DNA of 64,000 bases from Capitella teleta (lineage: Eukaryota > Annelida > Polychaeta > Capitellidae). Under the pieces are notes generated by a model, which was not told the DNA's origin, did not search any database, and saw only the letters and a program-made list of their open reading frames with translations. Shown one piece after another: positions 34,101 to 45,300 of the stretch; positions within the stretch are counted from its first letter, which is position 1; every line of letters begins with the position of its first letter. The position numbers and the translations under genes are program-made. The DNA lies in the NCBI GenBank assembly GCA_000328365.1, contig KB306460.1:74163-138162 (forward strand). Reading direction: 5' to 3'.

Positions 34101-35520
34101 AGATACGTGTTATTGAGGGGGGCAGCTGGGTTTTGTTTAACTTGATTGGTTGCTTCGTGGAACCACCTTATAGATCCTTGACGTGTTAAAATTATATGAC
34201 CATATTGTATGTACGTAATAAAATGAAGTGACGGTCAGAGAGTGCATGTATAAGACTCTTTTTTTTCCTGGTATTACCAACAATATAGGCCCTGTGAGAT
34301 ATGTCGTACGACAGGAAATATCTGTACATCATCCAGCAACAAGGGATGACTGATATCCCTGCACTACAAACATCAGTACAATGCCATATCGGACAGAATT
34401 TATTGCTGTTATTAAGATCGGTCTGAAGGGCAAAGCGAATCACTGGGACATCGCAGAAGAGGCCACTACAATTTGGACTCACAATATCAGAAAGGGAATT
34501 ATTCTTTCGTGCCTCAACCCAGGTTGTCTCGCAAACCAAAGCGGCTTAGAAGAGACTGTTCGACCAGAGTTCATGCGATCTCGAAAAAGGGCTGAGAGAT
34601 ATACAGAATGGTTGAGGTTTCGGACGCTTTGTAAATGACAGAAACCATTGAGTGTAGGGGGGGGGGGAGGGTGGAATTCCCGAAGGTTCGAAAGAAATCC
34701 ATTACGAGAGCTGGAGATTTAGCGGAACGTAGCTAAGCTTAGCATTGGGAATTCAGACTGAATTATCATGCAAACCGCATAGCCAGCCTAAGAGCAGAAA
34801 AAATTGCGACAGTTTGAAAGTCAGCCCAAGGAATTTGTAGATGCCTCCTCGAAAGTGTTGCTAAAAGCTTTGATTCAGCAAGCTTATTGGTTCACGTCAG
34901 GATGTTATTATACAAAACACATACAAACACAAAACACATACAAAATTATGAGTGTAAACATAGCTAGCTATAGGTACATGCATAACTGATGGGACGACAT
35001 TTGATCGTGAAATGATGTGTTTCTTAACCTAAATAATGCGTATATAATACAGGTGTAAAGTATAATTAATATGTTGCCCTCTTCAACCTGCAGGTATGAT
35101 GCTAATTAAAACATCCAATTACAGCATAAAAAGTATACATAGCTATAGCTATAGCTGTCACATCGGGGGTGTATATGTACCGCAAATAGCCTTTGTCTGT
35201 CTCAAGAACCAAGTCACGAGGTATGATTGAGATCAACGTCGTGAAATCCAATGTTATCATGTCATGGCAGAAGCGTCATGTAAATACGTTCAACTCCCGA
35301 GCTAATCTCAGCCAATGCTAGTGCCATTCGTTGCCACAAAGGCCTTGTGTGTATCGATGTCAACAGATCCTCCAACTGCGATTCGAGCATCGCATTCACT
35401 GGCAGAGATGAAGATGGATTGGCGAGGAAGATTGGAGGAGCTTCCTTTGACATCGGGCACTTACATCTCGATATCCAGGGACCTTGCTCTCCTCCTGTCG
35501 TCGGTTTAAATGAGATTAAA
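31187..35520. other. Intergenic region, no gene seen
   Basis: About 4.3 kb of AT-rich DNA. Open frames (33642-33980, 34381-34638, about 35288-35568) lack recognisable domains; the last is discussed among the rejected items. TTAAAGGGATGG at about 32896 matches the ends of the TTAA element at 47502-48198, but no partner end is visible. A G-run lies near 34659-34668. Confidence 0.5.
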
Positions 35521-35697
35521 ATGCAATGGGTCAAGAATCACGGGGATTATAGAGGAGATAATCTGTGACATTAGTTTCTGCAAATGATGCACTTTAGCGT
35601 CCTGGGTGACGCTTATCTCCAGGGAGAGACCGAGCAGAGATCGATACACTTTGAGACACGGTTTGGCTTTCGTCCACTGCATTCAATTGCTTCCTCT
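35521..35697 (+). repeat. Dispersed repeat, copy 2 of the unidentified 180-bp element
   Basis: The second copy of the element at 31004-31186, 4.5 kb away in the same orientation. Flanking sequences are unrelated, so the duplicated unit is confined to about 180 bp. Confidence 0.8.
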
Positions 35698-36778
35698 GAT
35701 TATACATTGGTGCAGTTGACTCCAATGGGGTGCAAGATATTGCTAACAATGTATAGTATGTTCTATATACAGCTGTCCAGCAATTGCTCGGACTGTAAAA
35801 ATGTCGGGAGATATTTGTTTCCTTAGCCCTGTCGGATCATAGCCCTCGATCACCGACAGAAAGGCAACTCCCTTGCCTTGAGCCTATATTGTAGAAACAA
35901 TAAGGCAGATAAATTATATATCAAAGGTGTGATTGGTTTGGCACATAGATAAAAACTCCTTTTGGATGCAGCCAATCGATTTCTGTTTCTCTCGATTTCT
36001 GCGGTTACTCGTATTCTCTGCAGTGGCCGAAATGTCTATCAAAAATGTCGTTCTATTTCTCCGGCCTCCTCGGAGACATTTGGTTCAAGTTAATCAGAAT
36101 GGCAATCATGTGATACATACATTCTAGCCTCCACGTGCTCCTTGTTAAACTGCTCTAGGGCTATATGAGTGCATTGTTCTTTAAGGGTTCCAGAACACGT
36201 AATGTATAGCGAAGTGTCTATGCAATCTGAGCTCGGAAACGATTCATCTATTCATGAAATCTGCTGCCCATTCAAAGGGGCAAAGGTGATTCCGATTTCA
36301 GCGAATGAGACGGCCGGGCCAGATCACTGATGAGCAATTAGTGCTTAATCAGCATCATTACAACATCCAGGTATCTCGAAGGACACGGGAGGGGGGGTTT
36401 CAAATGCAGCTTAAAGCAGTGATCGACTCCCAATTCCACGAAAGTCGAATTAGCGTCCTCCGACTGGAACCTTGTATGCTTCTATGCATGACGGAAACAT
36501 CCGTAGATCTACCCATAAAGGTCCCTAATCTGATGAGCCATAATAACCAGTATCACTCCACTTGTAACGATAACAACAAATGTATATTTACACAGGATTA
36601 TGCAATATTTATCACCAACGATGTTCAACAACAAGACAAGACCATTTTCTTCGTCTAATCACCAATAATAACATTATCACAAATATCACTCACTCACAAC
36701 ATAATTTGCAAAATAAAATATTTCCAGTCCTGGATAATAGTTTTCTACTATCACAGATCCAATTGGCGTGACGTGGCG
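35698..36778. other. Intergenic region, no gene seen
   Basis: Sequence downstream of the amino-acid transporter gene (which is on the minus strand). It probably contains that gene's 3' UTR at its right end. No other feature was recognised. Confidence 0.5.
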
Positions 36779-39700
36779 TCAGCGGTAAACACCATCAACC
36801 AGGATGCTCTCCGTATCAGCCACATTGTAGAGGATCACTTCGTCGTCATCTCGACGTCGTTCGCTGCTATGCCAGATGCCATATCCAAGATACATACCAG
36901 TACCTAGAAATTAGAAATCAAGAATTTGCATTTAAGATACACGTGCACTGACCAAATATCATCCATATGCCAAATCGAATCCAGGTGGCAGGAGACAATG
37001 CCACCATCAGGTAGATGTTGATCATAATAGACAGAAGCGGGAATGCAGGAACGAATGGGACGGTGAAGTTGAGCTTCGCAGAGTTCTGTGGTTGGCGCAA
37101 CATGACCACGAAGCAAGAGATTATGACTACGGAGAAGAGGCCTAGGATCAGGATTGACCACCACGTGCTGATCACATCCAGACCAAACACGCACAACACA
37201 CTGATGCAGGTCCAGCAGAGCAGGATTCCCATCATAGACGACAGCGCGAGGTTCCGCGAACAGTCGCTCGGTTCGCGAGTGAATTCTTCGCCAAAGTTGA
37301 AGAGTTGACTCAAACTGTTGATGCTGTAGTTACTATCCACTCTGTGGTAAGTGCTATCAGGTGGGGTCACTGGCTCTGTCATCAACTGAGCCATGCGCTT
37401 GAGGACCTGCCTTTCACTCGGCTTCTTTGCGGACTCCGCTGCTTCAGCCGGACTGCTCTCGGGTATGGTCCCCTGAGGGAGAGCAGGAGGCTGAGGTGCT
37501 GGTGAGATGTCCTCGTCGTCACTATCGTCATCTCTTTTTGAGCTCACTCTTTTGAAGACTTTATTCTGCACGTAAGTGATCTTGTTTCCAGGACTTCCAA
37601 ATGACACTAAACCGGAGTTCTCCGCTGCCTTTTCGACTTGGTCACTTTTGATGGACATTGTATCTATATCTTCATAGTCAGAAACAGCCGTCAGACCAAT
37701 TGACTCCTTCTGGTAGCGTAGAGCTAAGATGCTGACTGCACATAAGGTGTAAGCCATAAGTGCTCCAATTGACATCATTTCAATCAAACTTTCTAAGTTC
37801 AGAAACATGGCCAGCACGCCAGTTAACAATCCTCCAATCAGCGATGCCACAAATGGCGTGTTAGTGTAGCTGTTGACAGAGCCTAGACATCGAAAGACGA
37901 GTCCATCACAGGCCATGGAGTAGACGATCCTAGGCAGAGCGAACAGGGAAGCCATCATTGCCGCAGTCAGTCCACAGAGTCCGCCAACCGTGATGACGAT
38001 CTCGAGACCAGGGATACCTCTTTGGGAGAACGCTCTGGGTAAAGCAGCCACGGGGGAGAGCTCATTGAGCGGAACCATCAGTGTGAGTACTGTGGACACC
38101 CCGAAGAATGCCAAGAAGGAGACGATTAAAGTCACGAAGATGGCCGTCGGGATGGATCTGGCCGGTTTCTTGGCTTCCTCTCCTGATGTCGCAATTGCAT
38201 CAAAGCCAATGAAAGCATAGAAACAGGTTGCAGCCCCAGAAAACACCTGGTGACCTCACATATATCAGTATTTCAAGTTTTTGGTGAATTAACTGCAAAC
38301 ATACCCCTTTGACACCGAATGGAAAGAAACCAGGAGGGTCTGTCCAGTTGTGTCCATCTACCTTGGACGCTCCAATGCAGATGATCAGCAGGATGACCAA
38401 TAGATTTACGGCGGTCATCACACTGTTAACCACAGAAGAAATCTAGCATATGGGATAGGGTGGTGTTAACGATTTTCTTGCGGATGTTACCCAATACCTT
38501 AACACCGATGGTCAGAAGGACGGCGCCAAGGATTGTGATTGCAAAAGCCAAGAAATCTGGGTAATGCGCCAGAAGAGGGATGTCCATTGTGCCAACGACG
38601 CTCTCAATATGCCTGAGGGATCATTACATCATACGAGCTCCGCGCAAATTTGTCATACTTACAGGCGAATAGTGTCGTTTAGGAGCGAGTCAAAATACTG
38701 GCTGGCAGCTTTGGCCACTGAGGCTGCTCCGATCATGTTTTCGAGGAGCAGGTTCCAGCCTATGATGAAGGCCAGCAATTCGCCCACACTGACGTAGCTG
38801 TAAGTGTAGGATGATCCGGCACGAGGAACCCGGCTGGCCAATTCAGCATAGCATATGGCTGCAAATGGGAAACACCATTGACTGCCTCGGGACGGTGCTT
38901 GCATGGTACGTGGGGGCAAATACCCTATGTTGATAATAAACATGGGATATTTGGGAGAAAGGTAATCTGCAAACAGTGGAAGCAGACTCGTCGTCAATTA
39001 TTTTCGGTGGATCAGATACAATTAAGGATCTCCATTGATGTCAACGACTGTGGGTAACTTTTGCTGCATATTGAGCTGCATATCATGGGCAGCATGACCT
39101 GTCAAAATGACCATACGGTGGCACTCATGACCTCCCTTTGTGAGCGCTTGGGAGAAGTGGCAGGCGTCGAGTGCTGTTCAACCAAGGCAAGTTGAGCTAC
39201 AGGCCATAATAGGCACTAGAGCGAGGTGCACACTGCTCTTTTGTGGCTTCCTCGGAAAGTATGTGCCATGTCATAGTTTTACCTGACATCATTAAAGCCT
39301 TGTGAGACTACCGACTAGGAATGAGGACTGCATAACGTGGGAGAGAGCGTGTTGGCAAATAACAGTGAATGTCACGAAAAATATGCCCACGCTTTGACCA
39401 ATGCATGTCTCATTAGCACTGGGTCTCGTGAGCCGCTGAGGCAATTACACGACGCCTTGATCGGGTTATCTACATGCTCGAGCAATGTCTTTCTTCCCAC
39501 GCCCTCAAGGCAGCCAAATGCCATCACTGAAACTCACCGGCCAAGAGCGACGCCACGGCTGCAATCAAGAACGACAGACAAGTCGCGGGTCCGGCTTGCG
39601 ATTTCGCCACTTGGCCGGTGAGGACATAAACTCCAGCTCCGAGGGTGCTTCCGACACCTGAGGATATATAGGACAAATTGAAAGTTTTGGGCTTGCGAAT

Positions 39701-39838
39701 AAATGAGCACTGACCTAGTGTGGTGAGATCGAGAGTGGTGAGACATCTTTTAAGATCGGTATCCGTGATGGAAGTCTGGTCCAGCGTTTTCGTTCTCGTG
39801 ACTGCTCGCCACATGGCATTACACGCACCCGTCGGCAT
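36779..39838 (-). CDS. Cationic amino-acid transporter (SLC7 CAT subfamily)
   Basis: Exons on the minus strand: 39838-39715, 39657-39538, 38858-38663, 38612-38498, 38442-38305, 38246-36953, 36903-36779; 2112 nt, 703 aa. The family predicts a multi-pass plasma-membrane or lysosomal carrier for arginine, lysine or ornithine, with about 14 helices. CAT signatures: [20 protein letters not shown] (TM1, from aa 42), then [57 protein letters not shown] and [11 protein letters not shown] hydrophilic loop of about 155 aa (aa about 410-565, with DDDSDDED) interrupts the helices. It is longer than in classical CAT1-3 and closer to SLC7A4/SLC7A14 members, so the substrate is uncertain. The start ATG at 39838 follows a purine-rich leader; the frame stays open upstream to 40147 but has no ATG. 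Three C-terminal helices precede a short cytosolic tail encoded partly by the last exon. Confidence 0.9.
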
Positions 39839-41087
39839 TTTGCTTCTTCTTCGTCTTCCTCTTCTTTTTATTCTTCTTCTTCTTCCCAAATGACTATCCC
39901 CCCTTGTAGGCCATGCAATGCTGCTCCGTCTGCTGTCACTGCCGCTTTTGACTCGCTCGCCGCCCTCCCATCTCCATATAAATAGGATCGCGAAACAGCC
40001 AGACTGGGTGCCGCCGACGCTGCAGCTGCCTGCTTGCAGCTGTTGAGGCTCGAATAGCCGCAGGGGGAAATCTCGCAATAAATCGCGAGAATCTCGGCGG
40101 CTGAGCGATGGCCCCTGGTCGCATTCCGGTCGCTTCAGATCCGTCAATCAAACGCGTCTTATCCACAAGAGCATGCGGCCGCGATCCGCTGATCAAATAT
40201 AAACGAGCTATGATTGCAAAGCAATTTTCCTGTTCCCGTTCTGTGCCTTGTGAAAACCAAACAGTTGCGCACTTTTGCCTTTCCAGAATCCACAACGACT
40301 AATTAATATTAACACGAACTGCTTCAATTATTCACCAAGGAAAGTTGGAAGTTGTCTTTCTTATCACGACGTAAAAATAATCAATCAATCAAATAGATTG
40401 AACCCAGTTTAGCGGAGAAGCAAGCAACCCCCACCCCCTCCCCTCCCCGGAAAAAAAATCCGCAGACATTGTGTCAGACGACCACGAGTCAATCGAAAAG
40501 AAATGGGTTAATTCTTTCACCCGGTGAGCACACGCCGACTCTGTCTGGGATGAAGGTTGATAGGATAAAAGATATATAAAAGATAAATACAGAATAAAAT
40601 ATATATTGACGAAATGGACAGTGATATGATGTCAAGCTAAGGCAGTTGTTACACTGATGAAAGACACTGAACCCTGAAGTGAGGCTGTACATGTGGTTTT
40701 GTTTGGGCCGGCCTAAAACCCGGTGGTATGCGATCTCAATGCTCGGATACTGTTCGGTCTCATTGGCTCCCTGGGGCTCCGGATCAGAGACTGGGCATTA
40801 AAATTTCTGACTCAGGAGAAACATATATCAATACATGTATTATGATTATTTTCATCTTTGACAAAGCTTGTTTTAACTTCATTAATTATAACGCGATATC
40901 TGTACTGTTGTACACATGTAACGAGGCGATGGAACGAAGAAATGCTGACTTCCTTGCGCGGTTTTTTCGTTTTTTTTTTTTGTTTTTTTTTTTTCACGAT
41001 TTCAATCTGCAACCTGCAGACCCCACACACACAGAGTGGGAAAATACATCATACTCTTCACTCGTTGATGTAACAATCATTATGCTG
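39839..41087. other. Upstream region of the transporter gene
   Basis: It contains the 5' UTR and promoter of the transporter gene (GAAGAA-rich leader on the minus strand near 39840-39890). The right part is AT-rich with T-runs near 40971-40994. No independent gene was seen. The site duplication of the next SINE begins at 41075. Confidence 0.5.
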
Positions 41088-41148
41088 CTGGCGCCCGTAT
41101 CACCCGAACGGGTTGGGTGGAGCCGTAAAACCCCAATCAATCAATAAA
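41088..41148 (+). mobile_element. 5'-truncated SINE with 13-bp target-site duplication
   Basis: Only about 60 bp of the SINE 3' end is present (GGCGCCCGTATCACCCGAAC to GAGCCGTAAAACCCC), followed by a (CAAT)n/A-rich tail. It is flanked on both sides by AATCATTATGCTG (41075-41087 and 41149-41161), a perfect 13-bp duplication. Severe 5' truncation plus the duplication is the signature of LINE-driven target-primed reverse transcription. Confidence 0.85.
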
Positions 41149-41161
41149 AATCATTATGCTG

Positions 41162-41602
41162 AGTTTTCTAGAGTCCGAGCTTTGGCCATTTCTATGTAAC
41201 CGAGGATTCAGAATAATCGTCGCTCACATCTTGTGGATCTAGATCACCGTAAACTATGTGAAACTATATGGTTCCATTTCATATTACCAGGATTGAGTTT
41301 GAAATTGACATTCGTAAGACCTTGATAAGACACACATAACTCAAATCATGTGATATTATAAAAATGGTGTCCATTATTAATGATGTGCAAGAAAATTACC
41401 TGATCATTTAATATGTGTGAAATCGACTGAAGTACAAGGGAATATATGGTTAACAACATCTTGTATATTGATGAACGTTCTCAACACAGCACGATATTGC
41501 AGATCTAATCAAATGCATGCATCGGCTGATTGCTTTCGTGGTATTATGGATAGAATTGATGATATTAAAATTCGGAATGATGGTGTCTGAGATGGTGGAG
41601 GT
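41162..41602. other. Intergenic stretch, no gene seen
   Basis: AT-rich DNA between the truncated SINE and the 21-bp minisatellite. No feature recognised. Confidence 0.5.
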
Positions 41603-41728
41603 GAGTGACTGAGTGGTAGAGATGAGTGATTGAGTGGTAGAGATAAATGACTGAGTAATGGAGATGAATGATTGAGTGGTGGAGATGAGTAACTAAGTGG
41701 TGAAGATGAGTGACTGAGTGGTGGTTGA
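41603..41728. repeat. 21-bp minisatellite, six units
   Basis: The unit GAGTGACTGAGTGGTAGAGAT repeats six times with 1-5 differences per copy. The 21-bp period keeps one frame open on the minus strand (VTHLHHS-like heptads), but there is no other coding evidence. Confidence 0.9.
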
Positions 41729-42176
41729 TACAGGCAGCTATGAGAGGGGGTAGCACACTATTATGCAGTTGGTGTAGAATTTGCGCAGTTTGAAGAATTG
41801 TTATTTTAGAAAGAGGTAGAATTTTTGAGCAACAAATAGAGGTTCTTTTGCGGATGGATTTGTTTGCAGAAATTCCCAGTAGCTGAATGTCTGTCAATTT
41901 ATTGTTACTGGAGTAATACCTTTAACCACTTTTTGTAAATGCCATCTGGAGAAAAGCGCCGGTCATTTGGTCCCCATTCAAAGAAAACGAGATGATTATA
42001 GCTGCAGAGTACTTGCTAGTTTATATTCAGTTTGCGGTAATTCCATAATGGACGCCCACATGTGGATTATTGTGGCATTTGGCTTCCTGTGTCTCTTCAC
42101 CTGCAATTTACCCACCCCTGTATTGTGCTTTCTTCCTTTTTTGCCCTGTTAACTGTTGTTCTCATCTTGTTTCTTG
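41729..42176. other. Intergenic stretch, no gene seen
   Basis: No coding, RNA or repeat feature recognised between the 21-bp minisatellite and the polypyrimidine tract. Confidence 0.5.
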
Positions 42177-42366
42177 TTTGCCTCTCCTCCCTCCCACCTC
42201 CTCCCCCCTCCCCTCCCACCTCCTCCCTCACTCTTTTCTCCACCTTCATCCCTCCTCCTCCTTCCTCCCTCCTCCTCCCTCCTCCCCCCTCCCCTCCCAC
42301 CTCCTCCCTCACTCTTCCCTCCTCCTTCCCTCCTCCTCTTCCCTCCTCCCTCCTCCACTACCCCAT
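42177..42366. repeat. Polypyrimidine/polypurine tract of about 190 bp
   Basis: An almost unbroken C/T run made of CCTCC-type units. A 39-bp block ending CCACCTCCTCCCTCACTCTT occurs twice (42197-42235 and 42278-42316), so the tract grew partly by duplication. The minus strand carries many GGG and GGGG runs and could form triplex or G-quadruplex structures. Open frames here are composition artefacts. Confidence 0.9.
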
Positions 42367-45300
42367 TCCAATCTTTTCTTTGCAAAGAGAACCAGTCAAG
42401 CACTGTGAATTACTGAAGCCAAGCCAATTTCAGGATTTCGCTGCAATTCGGGTTTTCTCGTCAAGCAGCAATTCGTGTTTGAAGTATGCTTATCGATTGC
42501 TTCTGCGTTGATGTCTGTGTGCTTTGCTTGTCCATTGCTTCTTTGTGCCCACTCTTAATCACGACCAGCCTTCATTGATCATACCTGCATTCACCTATGG
42601 TGACCGATGGGTGTCTGTAAATGCCAGAAGTCATTACAAGGAGCATCGTGCTCATTTGTTGTTGTTGACAGGGCATTGGACGATCGCTCATGTCATGCAC
42701 ACAGGACCAAGCGACGGCATGGCCTTGATAGCCTAGGCCACTTATGTATTCTTGAACTGCTGACTAAATCTGGTCCTTACATGCATTACACCGAACACTG
42801 CACAGGGAAGGGGGGCGGGGCTATGCTTGAGAGAGTTAGAAATGAATACAAAATTGGCCGACTTATAAAACTATTCATCTAGAATATATACACCCTGGAT
42901 TAATGGCTGTGGAAGTGCGCGTAGCGAGACCTACAAGTCTCGCGTGAGCCCTATCCCAGCCCCGAAAGACACAAACATTGTGCTTCTCTTATTACCTCAG
43001 AGAGATGAATGTTCCTAAGTACAGGCACGTTACTACACCATTTGATACAGATGTCAATCCTTCTCTTGCAGATTCAGCGATTTTTCTGCCCCAAAAAAAT
43101 CTCGAGCAGCGCGCATGCAAGAGACACAGCAATGCATGGTCTGCAAGTCTGCGGATGATGCAATCATTTTCGAGTATTCCGTGCACCATTTCTTCCTTCC
43201 TTGATTGGAGCGAGCAGGAAATGAGCTTAGGGCAGGATGCGGCTTACAATCCGGAAGCTGGTTAATGGGCTGGCGGCGGCCATGATGAGTGAGTGAGCTT
43301 TTGAACCACTCCTATTTGGATGAATATCCTATCCATACTGTTATTGCCCCATGGCTAATGCACATAAGTGTGGGTTGAGCATGTAACAGGGGTCTCTGGC
43401 GGCAGTGACAGATCCGGGAATAAGGAAGCTAGGTCGCTAGGTAATGGAATGTCAGTGCTCGACTGCTTCACTGCTTGTAACCTTGCAATGACCTCAATTC
43501 AGACCTGATACTAGTTAATAAAAATAATGTACATTTACTCATTGAAAACATTGCCATTTTTGACTCGGGTCTATATTTAGAAAAAAAAAAGGCATATTCG
43601 GTGTTCCGAAAATAAACCATTTTACGAGACAACGTCATGCCCCAAGTTCTCCAACGCAACACCTGCGGCTGACCGACGCTCCTGCCGGAACAGATGATCG
43701 TGAAGATAGCTTTTCCCACGCAAGGAACCATTTCCAGCTGTCGAGAGGCTCTACAAATTCTTAGATGACTTGATCTGAGGTTGACAGAACATGGTTGCCT
43801 CTAAACTTATAGTTACTACATGCAGCATATATTATATCGAATTCAGACCTTGTGCTCCAGATTCAAGAGTTCCTGGATGTAGCCCTATGATGCGTCACCG
43901 TTCTGTGTAGCAAATGGTTATACATTTATTTATGTGGATGAGTAGCGAGATCTCTTTGGAAACGTAGCTCAATGAAGTCCATTGCATAGTCATTCATTTA
44001 CCAACACACGTAAATGGAACATGCATATAGAAATTATGATCAAAGGGGAAAACTAATCGATATCAGATGAAACGATGCCGGGGGGGGGGGAAGAGTTGAA
44101 AATTTATAGCAAAGCAAGTTGAACACAATGCACTCTCATGAAGGCGATCTTTTGATGTTCTGTGGACACTTACGAAGAAACGGGACTGAAACATCAAAAT
44201 CCAGGCATTATCAAGGGAGGTCTTGATTTGAAATGTTACTGTCATTCGGTATAATTATACGCCTCTGGTTTCTCTTGAAGAGTATACAGAGTTAGGACAT
44301 CCAACGTCAGATTACACATAGGCCACTACATTTCGACCATTGCACATGACACCAAAGCAATAGCATGCAACAATAGCCTGCGTCTGCCTTGCATGCATTG
44401 CATCATGTGCAGCAGCAACAAAATGAAGTCAGAGTCCCTGGGAACATCCGCATAACAAGGGGATATTCTATTCGAATCAGGAGTGTGACTATAGTGTTGC
44501 TGGTTACACAGCAGAAAACAGAACGATCTCCCAACCAAACACCCAAGAGGAGAGTGTTTCCAATGGAGACACCCCCACCCCAACCCTCACCCCTGGATTG
44601 CAGGGAACAACGCCATGGCATGGGAGAATGCCCAGGGGCAATGTGGATGCACAGAATGTCTTTGGCATTCCGCAAGGGGCCCTAAGAAAGGAGTCACGCA
44701 TGGGCCACAAGACTATTATGTGTACATCAAGGCGACATTTCAGCTGCACTTCACATTCTATAGATACGCTAGAGGTTAAAAAGAAAAAAAAAAATTCTCC
44801 AAGGTAAAATGACGAGATAATAATTATCAGTCTTCAACTAAAAGGTTGCATGATTACAGGACGAAATGGGCAAGCAGGAATGCCTTGCTAATTGGCAACA
44901 TTTATGCTTCATTTGGCCAGGGACGAAGCGTTCAATGAATACTAATCTATACGTCTGCCAGCCTTGGCCATTCTCTCTTTCTCCTGTGTGTGCGCTGGTC
45001 ATCAAGTTTCTTATTAATGACCATGACAAATATGTTGACCGACCCAATATGCAACGCACTGTGTGTAACCCGCGTATTGAGTTGCTATATGTTTGGTTTT
45101 TTTCTGGCTTTATGCTACTCCCGTATATATTGTATCATATTTTTCCAGCAAGCCTTGGTTGTACAGATATTATGTACATGTACCCACACGTGTATAGTTA
45201 TGCGTGTACTTAAAGGTGAGCTTCTTAAAACTGTGAGTCCGTTGTTGCTTTGGCTTTATACACGATTCTTCTCTACGATTTCTCAGAATCTGGTCACGCA

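Noticed and set aside
35288-35568. A 95-aa open frame (plus strand) with a faint filamin-repeat look (AFTGRDEDGLARKIGGASF)
   Set aside because: The match is a single short pattern, there is no start codon or clear splice context, and its end overlaps the dispersed repeat. It is not supportable as a gene; at most an exon relic.
39839-40147. In-frame upstream extension of the amino-acid transporter
   Set aside because: The frame is open but has no ATG, its composition is unlike a transporter N-terminus, and family proteins begin close to the ATG at 39838.
42062-42511. Ser/Pro-rich and Gly/Glu-rich open frames in the polypyrimidine tract
   Set aside because: All frames on both strands are open because of base composition; there is no domain or splice support.
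43468-43731. An 87-codon minus-strand open frame
   Set aside because: No signal peptide, domain, repeat structure or neighbouring exons were found.
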